Assembly: GCA_030704615.1 (NCBI GenBank)
Contig: CM060732.1
Coordinates: 21,948,001-22,012,000, forward strand
Reading direction: 5' to 3'
From: Takakia lepidozioides
Taxonomy: Eukaryota > Streptophyta > Takakiopsida > Takakiales > Takakiaceae
Length of the DNA stretch: 64,000 nucleotides
Shown: positions 36,386 through 49,746 of the stretch, piece after piece
Layout of the letters: the number at the start of each line of letters is the position of its first letter
Numbering within the stretch: the stretch's first letter is position 1
Notes under the pieces: generated by a model
What the model was told of the DNA's origin: nothing
Databases searched by the model: none
Seen by the model: only the letters and a program-made list of their open reading frames with translations
Program-made: the position numbers and the translations under genes

Positions 36386-36950
36386 AGCGGCTAGTCGCGT
36401 AACAGCTCCACCCTACTAATTACAAAATTGGCTAGTGGCGAGCCCTACTACTTTTTTTTTTTTGGTTGAAAGGGGATGAAGCCCTTGTTAGTTTTACTCC
36501 TTGCAAAACTGAAAGGCTCGGTTAGAATATAGCTCTTCAATTTCCAAATGGACACCAAGCGCTTCTTTCAGAGCTGTAACCCTTGACCACGAGAAGCTGG
36601 GACTGGAGTTATGCTAAGCCATGCAAACCCGCTTCGGCTTTGGAAGAAGGCTTGAAGGTCCTGATTTTATTGATTTGTTTTTTAAAAATAAATGAAATAT
36701 AAGTTTAAGACCGTCACAGTGACAATAATCCTTTAGGAAAACACTTGAAAAATATTTATGAAATTTAGAATCAAAACATTTTGTGTTTTCACCTGATAGA
36801 AATTAACAATAAATGCAAGGAACAAACGTAAAAAGTTAAAATTGAATGTGATGGAATTGGAGGGATAAATCTGAATGGAACTCAATGTAATGGACTTCCA
36901 TGTGATAAAACTCAAAGGAATTGAATATAATGGAGCCGAAGGGAATTGAA

Positions 36951-37121
36951 AAAGGTGGACGCGTTGCCGAAGCAAGCGTAACTTATGGTGTGGTGTCACT
37001 TGACGCCATAGGGCTACTGCCTTCCGGTGGGAAGGTGGACACCGTAATGACTTCCAACAGGTGGATTGAACCCACAACCACTCGTGAGAGGGTATGTGCC
37101 CTTACCATTGGGCTACATGTT
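36951..37121 (-). mobile_element. tRNA-derived SINE, family I
   Basis: The minus strand reads TAGCCCAATGGTAAGGGC (box A) and GTGGTTGTGGGTTCAATCC (box B), then GTGTCCACCTTCCC and CACCATAAGTTACGCTTGC. This is the same family as 13091-13240. Confidence 0.7.
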
Positions 37122-37562
37122 GATTGTCAAAAATTGAGAGAAAGTGAATATAACCGGGGCTTCGCGTTGCTCCGCACTACTAGCGACGACTTCTGAGAAG
37201 GACGTCCGGACGGATGGGCCATACTGGAGGAACTTGAGAGAGAGTTGGAGGGGTTTTCCATGGGTCGTCTTGGTAAACAAATAGATTTGGACTATGATAA
37301 ATCAGTATTTTTTTATTATCCGTTGTGAGCATGCATTGGGACATGATAGACTTTTTGAAAAGGAGAAGGAGGATGGTCTTTATAAAATATGGTGGCCCTT
37401 ACATGGAACGTTTAGATATGTCTAATTTAAGCTCTACCAAGCTATGCTTTTGCTCCAGTTGTCGTCATTCAACTCTGTCTCCTCTCGTGCTTTGGCCAAC
37501 AGTTTGACCCCTTCTAGTTGGAATGAAAGCCCGTGTTTCTTTTGACGAAAATTCATCCAAGA

Positions 37563-38170
37563 TCAGATTTTACACTTGACTGCAACGAGATCCCCTGAAC
37601 GTACGGATTCTCCATCCATTTTTTGGCCATTTTCGTTAAGGACTTCTATTGTATTGTACATCTCGTCGTTGTTTGTTTTTTGACGTTTGTTGTTACCGGA
37701 CGTCGAGCCAAAGTTGTTTGCGTCAATTTTTAGGAGCTTTTCGTGAAGCTTATGTTGTTTCCACCTATCCACGTCATGTCCTCGCCTCTCCTCCTTCAAT
37801 TATCGAACCATTTTGTATTGTATTTGCATAGTCGAACAAGAAATGGCTGTCTTCTATCAATATTGTGAATTTTGCGTCTTTTAGTTCTTTGGCGAAAGTC
37901 ACGAATCTGTAATTCCCGGTTTTGCCAATACCTACGAAGATTGCTATTTCTTCACGGTCCGAAGGGACGTTCCACAAGGCACTATGGGAGTTTGTCCTGT
38001 AGGGCAAGCGCTTCCATGTGTTCCCCACCTTTAAGGTATGATGGTCATTGGACGCAAAAACTGTCGTATATCACGTTTGTCATGTCCTGGTGGGCTATTT
38101 CCTGGATTTGTTGGTCCGTTTCAGTGTCTATTGTGTCGGCTATTTCCGACGTTGACATGGTTGTTTGCAT
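37563..38170 (-). pseudogene. Unknown gene, frameshifted
   Basis: Consecutive minus-strand frames fit one protein. It starts with ATG at 38170 (MQTTMSTSEIADTIDTETD) and shifts frame at a T-run near 38056. It continues as ASNDHHTLKVGNTWKRLPY, SHSALWNVPSDREE and NYRFVTFAKELKDAKF, shifts again near 37780, and ends SVRSGDLVAVKCKI. The block VGNTWKRLPYRTNSHSALW looks conserved-protein-like rather than random, but I do not recognise a domain. The two indels suggest a dead copy, possibly of a transposon gene. Confidence 0.4.
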
Positions 38171-38693
38171 GTGCAGAGAGAGAGAGAGAGAGGAGGGGCA
38201 GGGCAGATAAAGTAGGGTTTTTTAGGAGAATTAACCCTATGAGTGCAACTTTAAAATTAATCACGCTAATCTATAGACTGTGCTTTCTCTCTCAGACCGA
38301 GGTTGATGCTACACCGCTTTGCTTGGGAAGTTAGGTGCAAGGTGCGATGTAACAGTATGTTTATTCCTCTGCTTCACCTGTACTTGGAAGCATCATTGGA
38401 TTAGGGACCCTCTCACAATCGGTTATTTTTTTAGCAGCAACACCTAGTGAAGACGAAAGGCCTAGTCCATTGATGTTTTATTCAGGCCCAGCTATGTTAA
38501 TTGAGGAATTCCAATAGGAGATGGCCCTTCACTTCCTGATCACAATTGTTTTGTTCCTGTCATAAAACCAGAGAACCTCACATTAGAACATATAGGCTTA
38601 CAATACATACAGATCCATCTGCACTTTTTCAGTGCTCAAAGACTGGCAAAGGCATCAGAATACGCATGACGTTCACCTACCAGCATCACCCAT

Positions 38694-40836
38694 TCACAAT
38701 CTCCAAGCCTCCCTGCCACACTCAGTATAAACAGAGTACACATAAGTTCCTTGCTTTGCATCCTCAATGCACCCACATTGGGCATACATGTCCCCGGGCA
38801 AGTTCAGAATGACATCTGGTACAATTCCAGCTTTGACAATGTCACCATAGACCTCTTTTGACCTTTTCCAGGCTGCCAGGCTTGCACAAGCATTGCAATC
38901 ACACAAAACATGATGTGGTCGGGCTTCACCCCTTCCCCCATAATTTGATTATAGGTCTCCAAATCCACCATCCCACGTCCCTGCTGTGCATACCTTGCGA
39001 TGTTTGTGAGTGTGCACCTGCTTTCCAGCTTCCAGACCTTTCTTGGCGTGAATCCACATCAGAGTTTGTTGGCACTAGGAAGGGTTCAGACTGAGCTGCT
39101 CAACTACTCCCTGGTCTTAGTGGATTTACATAGTGTGGCCAACACAACATCTGGTGCCAAAGCTCATCCAGTGCCCCTGATGTGCATACCCTGCAAGCAT
39201 CGAGTTCGACGACACCACATCTCAGCAACTATCAAAGGTTTACTCAACTAGTAACTTGCAGAAATGAACATGAAATTTAAGGACGATTTCGATAGAGGGG
39301 AAAACAGAGTGAAATGTTTTGAAGAAGGTGTCTTCATTAGCAGCCTGATTTTATGAATTGTGCCGCTGCTGCTGAATCTGGACCCACCCTTTTCCCTTTT
39401 CCAGGGCTGCCAGGCTTGCACAAGCATTGCCAACGCACACAAACGTGATGTGGTTGCACTTCACCTTTTCCCCAGCATTTGTTCATAGGTCTCCAAGGCC
39501 TCCATCCTGCGCCCCTGCTGGCATATCCTGCAAGCAAGACACTCCCTCCACATCCTCAATTCCCACATTTGGCATCCATGTCCATGAGGGTATTGTTCAG
39601 AATCACATCTGGTACAATTCCAGCTTTGGCAATGCAACATGCACATTTTTGCCCTTCTCCAGGGCTGCCAGGCTTGCACACGCACTGCAAACACACACAA
39701 ACCTGATCAGCCCAAACCAATGGCCAGCTTCTCACTGTGGTGGCAAGAGAAAATTTCTTTTCCTCCTTCCCCACATCATGAAATACAAAGCACGTGTCAG
39801 GCACACCCCCCCCTCCTTTCATCTGCCCAGACATCTTCTCAGCTCAGCATGATTTCCTTAATTCTAGGATGCAGCGAAGGTGTGCACCCTGTTGCAAATC
39901 TCAATGCAGCAGCGACTTGGCTCCTTTCTAACCCCTCTGACCTTCATCATTCTTCTCACACTCCTGCTTTTGCGATGCAACCATGCACCCCTTCGCTCAT
40001 TTCCAGGGCTGCCAGGCTTGCAAACACACAGACGTGATGTGGTCGGGCTTCACCCCTTCCCCTATCATTTGCTCATAGGTCTCCAAAGCCTCCCATCCCA
40101 CGCCCCTGCTGTGCATACCCTGCAAGCATTGCGTTCCACGACACCACATTCATTCAGCGATATAGTTTGAACACTGCCTTCGCATCCTCGATGCTCCCAC
40201 ATTTGGCATACATGTCCACGAGGGCATTGTTCAGAATAACATCGGGTACAATTCCAGCTTTGACGATGTCACCATGGACCTCTTTCCCCTTTTCCAGGGC
40301 TGCCAAGCTTGCACACGCATTGCAAACACAAACTAAGATGATGTGGTTGGGCTTCACCCCTTCGCAGAGTACACATAAGTTCCTTGCTTTGCATCCTCAA
40401 TGCACCCATATTTGGCATACATGTCCACCAGGGCAGAGTTCAGAATGACATCTGGTACAATCCCAGCTTTGACAATGTCACCATGGACCTCTTTACCCTT
40501 TTCCAGGGCTGTCAGGCTTGCACAGGCATTGGAATCACAAACAAACGTGATGTGGTTGGGCTTCACCCCTTCCCCCATCAATTGATCATAGGTTTTCCAA
40601 AGCCACCAACCCACGTCCCTGCTGTGCATACCCTGCAAGCATAGCGTGCCACGACACCACATCTTGTTCAGCCATAGTGTTGAAAACTCCCTTCGCATCC
40701 TTGGCATGAATCCACTATGGATAATGTGAGTGTGCACCTGCTTTCCAGCTTCCAGACCTTTCATCTTGATGCACTTAAGCAAGAGACAAACAAACGTATC
40801 TGAATCTGCTGAAATGCCTCCAACATTAATTGGCAT
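38694..40836 (-). pseudogene. PPR-DYW pseudogene mosaic (D)
   Basis: The minus strand holds an N-terminal piece (DTFVCLLLKCIKMKGLEAGK, VHTHIIHSGFMP) and several near-identical L and S motifs (ACASLAALEKGKEVHGDIV, KAGIVPDVILNNALVDMYA). A scrap of the DYW domain (CFVFHDVGKEEKKFSL) lies near 39780. Segments repeat: 38735-38930 matches 40370-40560, as if one piece was duplicated in tandem. Frames change every 100-300 bp. It is not functional. Confidence 0.85.
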
Positions 40837-41439
40837 ACATGTCCACGAGGGTATTGTGGGCTAGGGAAATGTATTGAAATAAGTGAGGAAAAAATAACCT
40901 CGGAGTACAGACCATGAGGATGAGAAAGGGGACACGGGGACACTGCCCCAACCTAAAAACAGGAAGAGCTGCAGGAAGCTTAGGACAAAAAGATTCCGCA
41001 GCGAGGGTATGGAGCTGTGAAGGACTAGAAGCTGGCGTTCACGGTTCTAGTGCCTAGAAGAAAAGAAAGAAAGATGGGCCTTAGATTTGCCCTTCCTAAG
41101 AGACCTTACAACAACGGTAGATGTTAAAATCTTTGGATACTCTATTACGGAGAGAATCAGAAGGAGAGAACAATAAAACACATCGAGGTGCACAGAGAAA
41201 TAAATGTTGGAGTCAGGAAAACATACAAATCTGTAGAAGAAAGACGATGATGGAACTGTTTTTTCCCGGGACTTCACTGCTGGTGTTGGATGATCCTTCA
41301 TCCATGGTGGAAAGCTCACAAAAAATGCGACAGCAAATGGTTTGTCAGCTCTGCCGCTTTACTATTCAGTTACAAAACAGGATACCTTTCACCCTTCATG
41401 TTTAAGTGGTGCACTTTCTTTTCATGGATGTTGTTGTTT

Positions 41440-43827
41440 CACCAATAGTCTGCACAAGAACACACCCAGCCATCAAAGTGGTGAAAGCGATTGGCATCTT
41501 GTACAACAATTGCTGAGCCAACAATCTTGGAGATGAACTTGGTGGCGGTATGGCAGTGACCACACACCCGAAGATTTTTGATGACACGTCCCAAGGGGCG
41601 TGCTGATCAGCCCAAAAGCAATGGCCAGCTTCTCACTGTGGTAGCAAAGAGTACATGGCTGCATGCGGAGAGAACAGTAACACATATGAAGGTGATATTG
41701 TCTAGCTTCAAGCCTTCCTTTTGCATTCCTTCAAATAGTTGCAGGGCCTCCCTATGACAACCATGCTGGGCATATCCTGCAATCATCACATTCCAGGAAC
41801 CACAGTTCGCTCAGCCATACTTTCGAACATTGCCTTTGCATCTTCAATGCTGCCACATTTGGCATACATGTCCAGGAGGGTATTGTTCAGAATGACATCT
41901 GGTACAATCCCAGCTTTAATGATGTCACCATAGACCTTCCTACCCTTTTCCAGGGCTGCCAGGCCCGCACACGCATTGCAAACACAAACAAATGTGACCC
42001 GGTTGGGCTTCACACCTTCTTGCATCATTTGCTCATAAGTCTCCAAAGCCTCCATCCCACACCCATGCTGCACATATCCTGCAATCATCGAACTCCAGGA
42101 CACTACATCTCATTCAGCCATATTGTCAAACTCTCTCCCTTTGCACCTCTGATGTTGCTGCATTTGGCATACATGTCCACAAGGGTATTGTTCAGAATCA
42201 GATCTGGTACGATTCCAGCTTTGATGATGTCGTCATGGACCTCTTTGTCTTTTTCCAGTGCTGACAGGCTCGCGCATGCATTGCAAATGCAAGTGAATGT
42301 GACCCGGTTGGGCTTCACCCCTTCCTGCATCATTTGCTCATAGGTCTCCAAAGCCTCCAGCTCATATCCATGTTGGGCATATCCTGCAATCATTATATTC
42401 CAGGACACTACATCCCGTTCAGCCCATATTCTCGAACACTCCCTTTGCATCTCCGATGCTGCCACATTTGGCATACATGTCCATGAGGGCAGTGTTCAGA
42501 ATAACATCTGATACAATTCCAGCTTTGATAATGTCACCATGGACCTCTTTGCCCTTTTCCAGGGCTGTCAGGCTCACACATGCATTGCAAATACAAACAA
42601 ATGTGGCCCGGTTGGGCTTCACCCTTCCTGCATCATTTGCTCATAGGTCTCCAAAGCCTCCATGCCACACCCATGCTGCACATATCCTACAATCATCGCA
42701 TTCCAGGACACCACATCTCGTTCAGTCATATTTTTGAACACTCCCTTTGCATCTTCGATGCTGCCACATTTGGCATACATGTCCACGAGGGTAGTGTTCA
42801 GAATGACATCTGGTACAAGTCCAGCTTTGATTACATCACCATGGACCTCTTTGCCCTTTTCCAGGGCTGCCAGGCTCACACACCCATTGCAGACACACAC
42901 AAATGTGATCCGGTTGGGCTTCACTCCTTCCTGCATCATTTGCTCATAGGTCTCCAAAGCCTCTATGCCACACCCATGCCTGGCATATCCTGCGATTATT
43001 GCATTCCAGGACACCACATCCTATGCAGCCATATTGTCGAACACCCCCTTTGCATCTTTGATGCTGCCGCATTTGTCATACATTCCCATGAGGGTTTTGT
43101 TCAGAATGACACCTGGTACAATTCCAGCTTTGATGATGTCACCATGGATCTCTTTGCCATTTTCCAGGGCTGCCAGGCTTGCACATGCATTGCAAACGCA
43201 AACGAATGTGACCCGGTTGGGCTTCACCCCTTCCTGCATCATTTGCTCATATGTCTCCAAGGCATTCTTACCACACCCATACTTGGTAAATCCTACCATC
43301 ATTGTATTCCATGTGAACAAACCTCGTTCAGGCATTTTGTTGAACACTTGGTGTGCAGCCATGATGCTCCCGCATTGAACATACATGTTCACAAGGGTGT
43401 TCTGTAGAAAAACATTTGGTTTGAATCCACTTTGGGTAATGTGAGAGTGCACCTGCTTTCCCATTTCCAGGCCTTTCATCTTGACGCACGCATGCAAGAG
43501 ACAGACATAAGTATCTGTACCTGCTGAAATGCTTCCTTGGTTCAAAATTTGGAGAGCCTCTTTCAGTTTCCCTGCCTCACATAGTGTCCTCATATACCCG
43601 GAATTTCCAGAAGAGGTCCTGTGGACTCCCTCTCTTGGTCCTCTTTTGGAGGCTGTGGTCATTGTGAGAGTGCCTGATTTTATCAATTGTGCCCCTGCTG
43701 CTGCTTGCAGTTGACCATCTACTCATGCAGGTTTCTTGTAGCTATCAATAAGACGGCCTCCCAAAACCAAAGACCCTCCCAAGTACCTTGTAAACCCAAG
43801 AAAAACCCTTGCGCAATGCAATTTCAT
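41440..43827 (-). pseudogene. PPR-DYW pseudogene (C)
   Basis: The start codon at 43827 begins MKLHCARVFLGFTRYLGGSL, a plausible organelle-targeting peptide, interrupted by TGA after KKPA. In frame follow LREAGKL-type PPR motifs (TYVCLLHACVKMKGLEMGK) and about six P-L-S triplets of about 303 bp each. A TAG lies at 43018-43020 and frameshifts near 42620, 42420 and 42110. The central repeats run into a heavily shortened 3' part. The final codons at 41440 still read CSCADYW and stop, and a [14 protein letters not shown] block lies near 41640. It differs from loci A and B in having no PDF motif upstream. Confidence 0.88.
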
Positions 43828-46429
43828 GGCCTGTTTAGGAACAACAACCTATGATACAGACAGGGACAGCCACTTTTGCAGAACAGAAAACCTTCTTCAC
43901 ATCATGTAAGAAGAAAGAGAGGTCCTAGGGGTAAACCCTCTAAACCTTGATATGTAGGTTGTCCCACCATTGTGAAGGATAAATATGCTCACCTTTTTCC
44001 CTGGGATTCTCACTGGAGAACGCTCTCCTGGATGCGCCGTTTGAAGAAATGCCCTCCGCACAGTCGAGCTCTTTCTAACCCTTCTTGACACTTCATGGCT
44101 GTATATTATAGATCGCCTCGGCAAGCCAAACCTATCTAAACCTGTTCTAAATGCCAGGCCTTATCAACCTATGTAACCATTGTGCTCTCTCTCTCTCTCT
44201 CCTTTGAACATCAAACAGAAGCAGGGAAGAAAAAGGTCAGTCTCGACGAAGGGTTACTTCGTTCAAGAAGTTATTTTCGGATTTTTCGGGCAATCCGGGC
44301 AGATAGAAAGAAATTGACGACGTACGAAACGTGGCGACGACACATGGCAACGATGATGTGGCACTATAGCACCCTATTCCTGCTCTACGCTAAACTAGCT
44401 CTCGACCTTCAGTCGTCGCTAGAATTGAGCTAAAGGGATAAGTTCGAAAGGAACTGAATACAATAAAATTGAAGGGAACTGAATATAATAAAACTGAAGG
44501 GATAAATTTATTTTATTTTATTTAAAAAAAAAAAAAAAACTGAACTGAAGGGAACTGAATATTATGAAATTATAGCATTCACCAAATTAACCTCTAAACG
44601 TCCACGTCTGTTTTGGTATTTTTGCCTAAAAACACTACATACCCTGCATCGACATGTTGTAACTTTTGTAACTATTCATCCCATGGATGAACCGTACCAA
44701 ATGGAAGGTAAGGCCATGGTGCAAGTTCCCTGCAAATTTGAAGAAAGTTCACCGTTTCAGTAAAACGATTCTAGCAAAAGAAATTGGCTAATTTTTCAAA
44801 TTTTGGGAGAAAGTAGGGTACATTGCAGGTTTGACTAATGGTTTTCTCAAATTTTGGGTTTATGCTTGAGCCGCCTCATGTCCATAACATGATATCAAAA
44901 TTTGAAGCCCAAACCCAAATTCCCAGATGAGATGGGTCACTTTGTATGTGACCACAAGGGGGTACAAATTGCAAATTTTCCACACCCCTTACCTAATATC
45001 CAGCAGTGTCCTCAATTTTGATAAAAAAAAAATGGATTTCAATGGTGGGTATATAGTAGGGAACTCCAGCAATACACAGAAAATTTTGAGATAATTCACA
45101 AAATTGAGAAGATGATGTCGGTTTCTGTGAGATTTCCAGCGGTTGGCAACTCAGGCAGATCTCTGCCGGAAAATGCATGACTGCCGAAAAAAAGGCATTT
45201 CCAGCTAAGTATGAGGACGCCATGTTGCAGGTCAACTGGCATGGCGTCCCTCTGGCCATGCCATTTCTGCAAAAAATGCAGAAACCATGCATGCCAAAAC
45301 AAATTCCGGATGGCGCATTTATGCAATCTGCATGTTGTAAAGCCCATTAGAAAGCTCTCTTCAAGTGGCACATTCTATCTTCAGGATGTAGATTCATCCA
45401 ACTTCATCTGCGACAGTGGTGGGCCCCGAAAAAACTTGAGCGACCCGATTCAGGTCGCTTGAGCGTTTAGGGGTTAAGAATGGGTGGTCTCTCATTGGGG
45501 ATGAGCAAATAAATATAACTACCTCCCAGAAAGGTAGTCTACTAGTTTGTTTTTGCAACTACTTTCATGGAGGTGATTATAACATTATCTGCATGGAGGT
45601 AGTTATAATTTCCAACTTCCACAAAAATTCTAAGTGATTGACTCCATGGAGGCAATCCATTTATCTTATAACGTGGTCGGCCCTCCACGAATGAGCAGTG
45701 CCTCGCACACCTTGTCCCAACTTACAGCTAATTTGGTATTACAGAAGCAAGCACAATTGTATGCACATAGCTACTACAAGAATCCATGGTTGTTTGACTG
45801 ATCCTTCCCCACAAGGCAATAGATGAACAATCCCTAGCTACTTGAAGGGACCTCCTGATATTCACCAGCAATAGATGATCCGAATCTTGACTTTTGGGAG
45901 AAAAATCAAAGAAAAACAACACAAACCGGGTTAAGAAGGTGGACAGGGAGCCAGAGTCTTGCAAACTGTAAGAACCAATTTGGTTGCTAGATACTAGATC
46001 ACTACTTGTACATCTTTCTTAGAACAAAAGGAAGAGGAAACAGACGTACATCATTGCATAACATTATGGTAGTCTTGGCCTCCTTATACCCTTGATTGGC
46101 ATTTGAAGTTTGGTCTTCTTTCCAGGCTCTCTAGTCTCTTCCATCTGGCAAGTCTCTTTCTCCCTACTGACGTTGTTGTCCACTCGAGCAAAGCATTCAA
46201 CTTTCCCCCACTTGATGCGATGGATGCATGCGCCTTACAATTGGAGTGTTTGCAATTTGAACGATTGCACTTGCTCTTCCCTTCAAGTTTGATCTTCTTT
46301 CCAGCTGATGGGAAATTTTCAGAGATATTTTGGGCTTGGCATGCAAGGAGGAGCGCTCTCCGTCAATAATTACAAGACCAGGGATACTTGCCTGATTTAG
46401 AGGCATTGGATTTCTCCCTCCCAAGTTGG
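43828..46429. other. Intergenic DNA, low-complexity segments
   Basis: No gene can be supported. A (CT)n run lies at about 44184-44203. A (TTTTA)n/A16 stretch flanked by diverged GGAACTGAATATAATAAA units lies at 44440-44575. Confidence 0.4.
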
Positions 46430-46973
46430 TCAAACACACTTACACAAAAATGCAAGCATGCAACACGAATGAAGAAGATAATCGTCCAGCTTCAGGTCTA
46501 GGTCAAAGGCAAACTCCATCCACCCATTAGTAATGGTGTGGTCATCTCTCTGAAAACTTAGTTTCCACATCTCCCCCTTTGGGCTTTCGAAAGTTATGAT
46601 CTTATTGCGCCGGTGGTACGTGTGTTTCTTCATATAGGGGAGCGTCAAGAACTGCCATTGAGACAAAAAAGTAACGATGATTAGTCTAGAATTCTAGACT
46701 GCAAAATACAGTGTCATCAATTCACCAGTGAAAACACTCACAACAGACCACTTCTACAACTCTTCTTAGTCGAAGGAAATAGGCTGTTCTTACCACTCTG
46801 CACCACACGTTATCGTACATCATGCCTCGGCTCATCCTCTTTACGACAAACGGCTTGTCCTTAGCCTCCTTCCGGACTGCTTTCTCGAGTGCTCTTTCGA
46901 GCACCTTCGGCGGCATTGTAACAATCTCTCTCTTGTACACTCCAGGTATAGATCTACTTCGCTGAACCTCCAT
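46430..46973 (-). CDS. B3 DNA-binding domain protein (REM-like), two exons
   Basis: Exon 1 (46973-46794) ends GTG before GTAAGA and exon 2 (46651-46430) begins after TGGCAG, phase 0, giving 133 codons. The peptide runs LERALEKAVRKEAKDKPFVV, KRMSRGMMYDNVW, then across the junction FLTLPYMKKHTYHRRNK, IITFESPKGEMWKLSFQ, NGWMEFAFDLDLKLDDYLL. This is the order of a plant B3 fold: a hydrophobic opening strand, LTLPxxF-like helix, R-R-N-K basic patch, GxxW and GWxxFxxDxxLxxxD. B3 proteins are sequence-specific nuclear DNA-binding factors. Only one B3 domain is present, with no other module, and the tail (HSCCMLAFLCKCV) is odd, so it could be a truncated member or have further exons I cannot see. Confidence 0.72.
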
Positions 46974-48600
46974 GGCGGCCCTTGTCTTTGTAGAAACAGA
47001 AGCTCTCTAAGATGGGTTGGCCACTGCTTCAGAGAGCCCACACAAACTAGCATTTGTCCAACTAAAATCTACTCTGCAATGAGGAGAGAGTGCAAAGGTG
47101 GAGAGGTCGTCGAGAATAGTGCGGCCCAAGGATTTGGATGGATGAATAATTTCATGCATGTGTGATATGTTGTGCTGACTAGGTACATTATGCCGCTAAT
47201 CACAGCAGGGAAATCGCGATTCAGAGGGAGTGTCGAGGGCTAAGTCTGCATGTATTTCTCTTCTCTATCTGTGTTTCTTCTCTTCTCTCTCTGCCTCTCT
47301 CTTTTGATATTTCTGGCCAGCAAGAGACAAGATGTCTATCTAAAGAGGAGCAGGGTGTGTGCTGTCAGTCCGCACTGAGATCAAGGTACGTGTCCGGTTC
47401 TTTTTGTGTGGCTTGGAAGCCAATATAGCCAACCAGACAAACGGTTTTGGAAACTAGTTTTGTGATGATTCATCATGTCATCTTGGATGGTCTCTGGGTG
47501 GATTGTAGAGTGTTTGACGTGTAAAATAAGACCATCAGTATATGCCGCAAAAGTTCTAATAACCAATCTCTGCTCGGGTGCTTACTAAATTCATGATCAT
47601 TTAACTGATCGATAAATAAGGGACCTCTTCTATTCCGCCAATTTCCACACATCAGTTCTGAAATTCAAGAATGGTTTTCATGGTTTGCAAGCCCAGGTTT
47701 TATGAATGGACGATATTCCTCGGTTTGTTGATTTACATGACACACTTTTGGGGGCAAGCCAGTGCATCTCGAACTGTCGAATCTGATAATAATAATTTCT
47801 TCACCATTTCACAGGTCATTTGGGTGTAATTGCTATACTAGCAGTTTAATAGACAACCTGCTTCGTCGATTGGCACTCCTTTTCCACCATGCTTTCCGAC
47901 GCTCCTTCAAATACACATCGGGCCAGACTTCTCTCGTGCGCCGAGCTGGAGCAGGCGCGTGGCTTACGATACGACCAACCATTGCACCTTTCTGTATACA
48001 TATTCTGTTGTATTTACCACATCTCTACGAGTTCGACTGGGTCTTCCGCATCCCTCAGTGTTAGGACTAAAACAGTGTGTTTGTCGCCATCCTATCGATT
48101 CATTCGGCGTACATCTTCTTCAAATCCTCACGCCCCGCCACTATTGAATACATAGGGGTGCGGGCTGTCGAAAGCATTATGGTACAAACATATGTGCGTA
48201 CAGAGTGTAGAATCATGAGCTGAACACCATGGTGTCTTCACAATAAAGCACTCCAATTTAGTCTGACCCTTTTGCTAGTTGTCACTACTATGAACTACAG
48301 TAGCGTTGTTTGTTGTTTCCCTAGAAGAAACGGCTGGGAAAACAACCAAAAGCTAAACCAAGCTTAAACAGCGCACCGAGAAAGACCAAGATTGTAACGC
48401 ACGCTAAACCAACCCAAAGCCCAGAAAGAAAACGACAGTAGCCAATCGCACCGGCTCATGTCCTACGCAGCAGCCACAGAAACGTCCACCCAGAAAATCC
48501 AAGTCATCACGCCGCTACTCACTGCAAGACTCGGAGCCCAACACCGGACCGCGCGCCTTCTCCTATTTGAGGATAGTTGCAACGAAGAGTGGACCAAAAA
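46974..48600. other. Intergenic DNA
   Basis: No coding or RNA feature can be supported. A TC-rich stretch at 47250-47310 may be upstream regulatory DNA of the B3 gene. Confidence 0.35.
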
Positions 48601-48614
48601 GTTGAAGATGTGGC

Positions 48615-49080
48615 CTACATATAAAAGTACATAAGATAAAAAGATACATAAGATGTATCTTCATCAGTGTTTTTCCTCATTAGCTCTTCTTGTAATAGAT
48701 GTGTAATTAATATTTGTAGTGTTATATTAGGCATACAACGCAAAGAAACAACAAGTCCTTGATAGCTTTTGGGTAGACTGCGCATTAGTGCCAATGTACT
48801 ATCCTCATCAGTAATTGTTGATCTAGCACCTGCAAGTTGTTCAAGTAAAGTTTTAAAACTGATAATATGATCAAATATATTACCATCTTCACTCATTTTC
48901 AATGTTGCTAGCCTATCTTTAAGATACATCTTAGTTATGGCATCTTTTGACTAATATAGTCGAGTCAACTCTGCCCAAGCTTCTGTGGCAGTATTACAAT
49001 TACTAATGTGTAATACTTATGAATTTTTCAAACATGCAGTTAGCATATTTAATGCATCTATATTTCTTTGATCCCAATCT
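48615..49080 (-). mobile_element. Copia gag fragment
   Basis: The minus strand encodes AWAELTRL near 48960, then KDAITKMYLKDRLATLKM, IFDHIISFKTLLEQLAGA, LMRSLPKSYQGLVVSL and LLQEELMRKN. This is the Ty1/copia gag core (UBN2/retrotran_gag). One stop interrupts it, and no LTRs or pol are nearby. It is of a different lineage from the 8.2-12.9 kb element, whose gag core is deleted. Confidence 0.75.
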
Positions 49081-49746
49081 AGGTTTTAACTAAATCTGGA
49101 CTAAAACATGAAATCTGGACTTTTCATAAATAGCGAAAAGTGATTAAAAAAATTAAAAAATGTATTAAAATCAATTTTAATACAGTTTTGGGGAATTATT
49201 ATTGAAAAAATAACATTCGATAATCATATGGCAATTGAGTAAGGGAGATCTCCATGCACTTTGTGCATGAAACGAGTAAAATCCACGAAACCAGATCATA
49301 TTTTAGCAATCAATGCAAGTGCTACACTTTCAAGAAATTGACTAAAGATATTCATCTCTGATTTTGAAATATAATTGAGATAGGAGTAGAAAAAATTAAT
49401 ATCATGTTCACAAATCACATTGTGGTCATTGACGAACATAAGACCTCCCGCTACGTAATATGGAACCGCTGGGACATAGGGGATTCCTGCGCCTTAGAAG
49501 GCTCCCCGATGTATGGCCGATACCCGGAGGTTGAGATGACCTTCAAGGGAAGTCTGACAGGCAGGAATCCCAGCGGCCCACTAGTTCCACTGCGTACTCA
49601 ATTTCAACCGCAAGATGAAGCAGTTAACAGATTATCAACTTAATATCGTCCAGGCCATACAAATCCTAGTAGTACTCACAAACTCTAGAAATGCACTCAG
49701 AAATTATGTCCATGAATCCCCGACTAGCATACAAAGGAAACCACAC

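Noticed and set aside
40860-40960. Possible further SINE II fragment (AAAAAATAACCTC)
   Set aside because: Only a short match to the tail; no pol III boxes seen.
42580-43407. 275-codon plus-strand frame
   Set aside because: Antisense of the PPR repeats of pseudogene C; PPR arrays often leave the opposite strand open.
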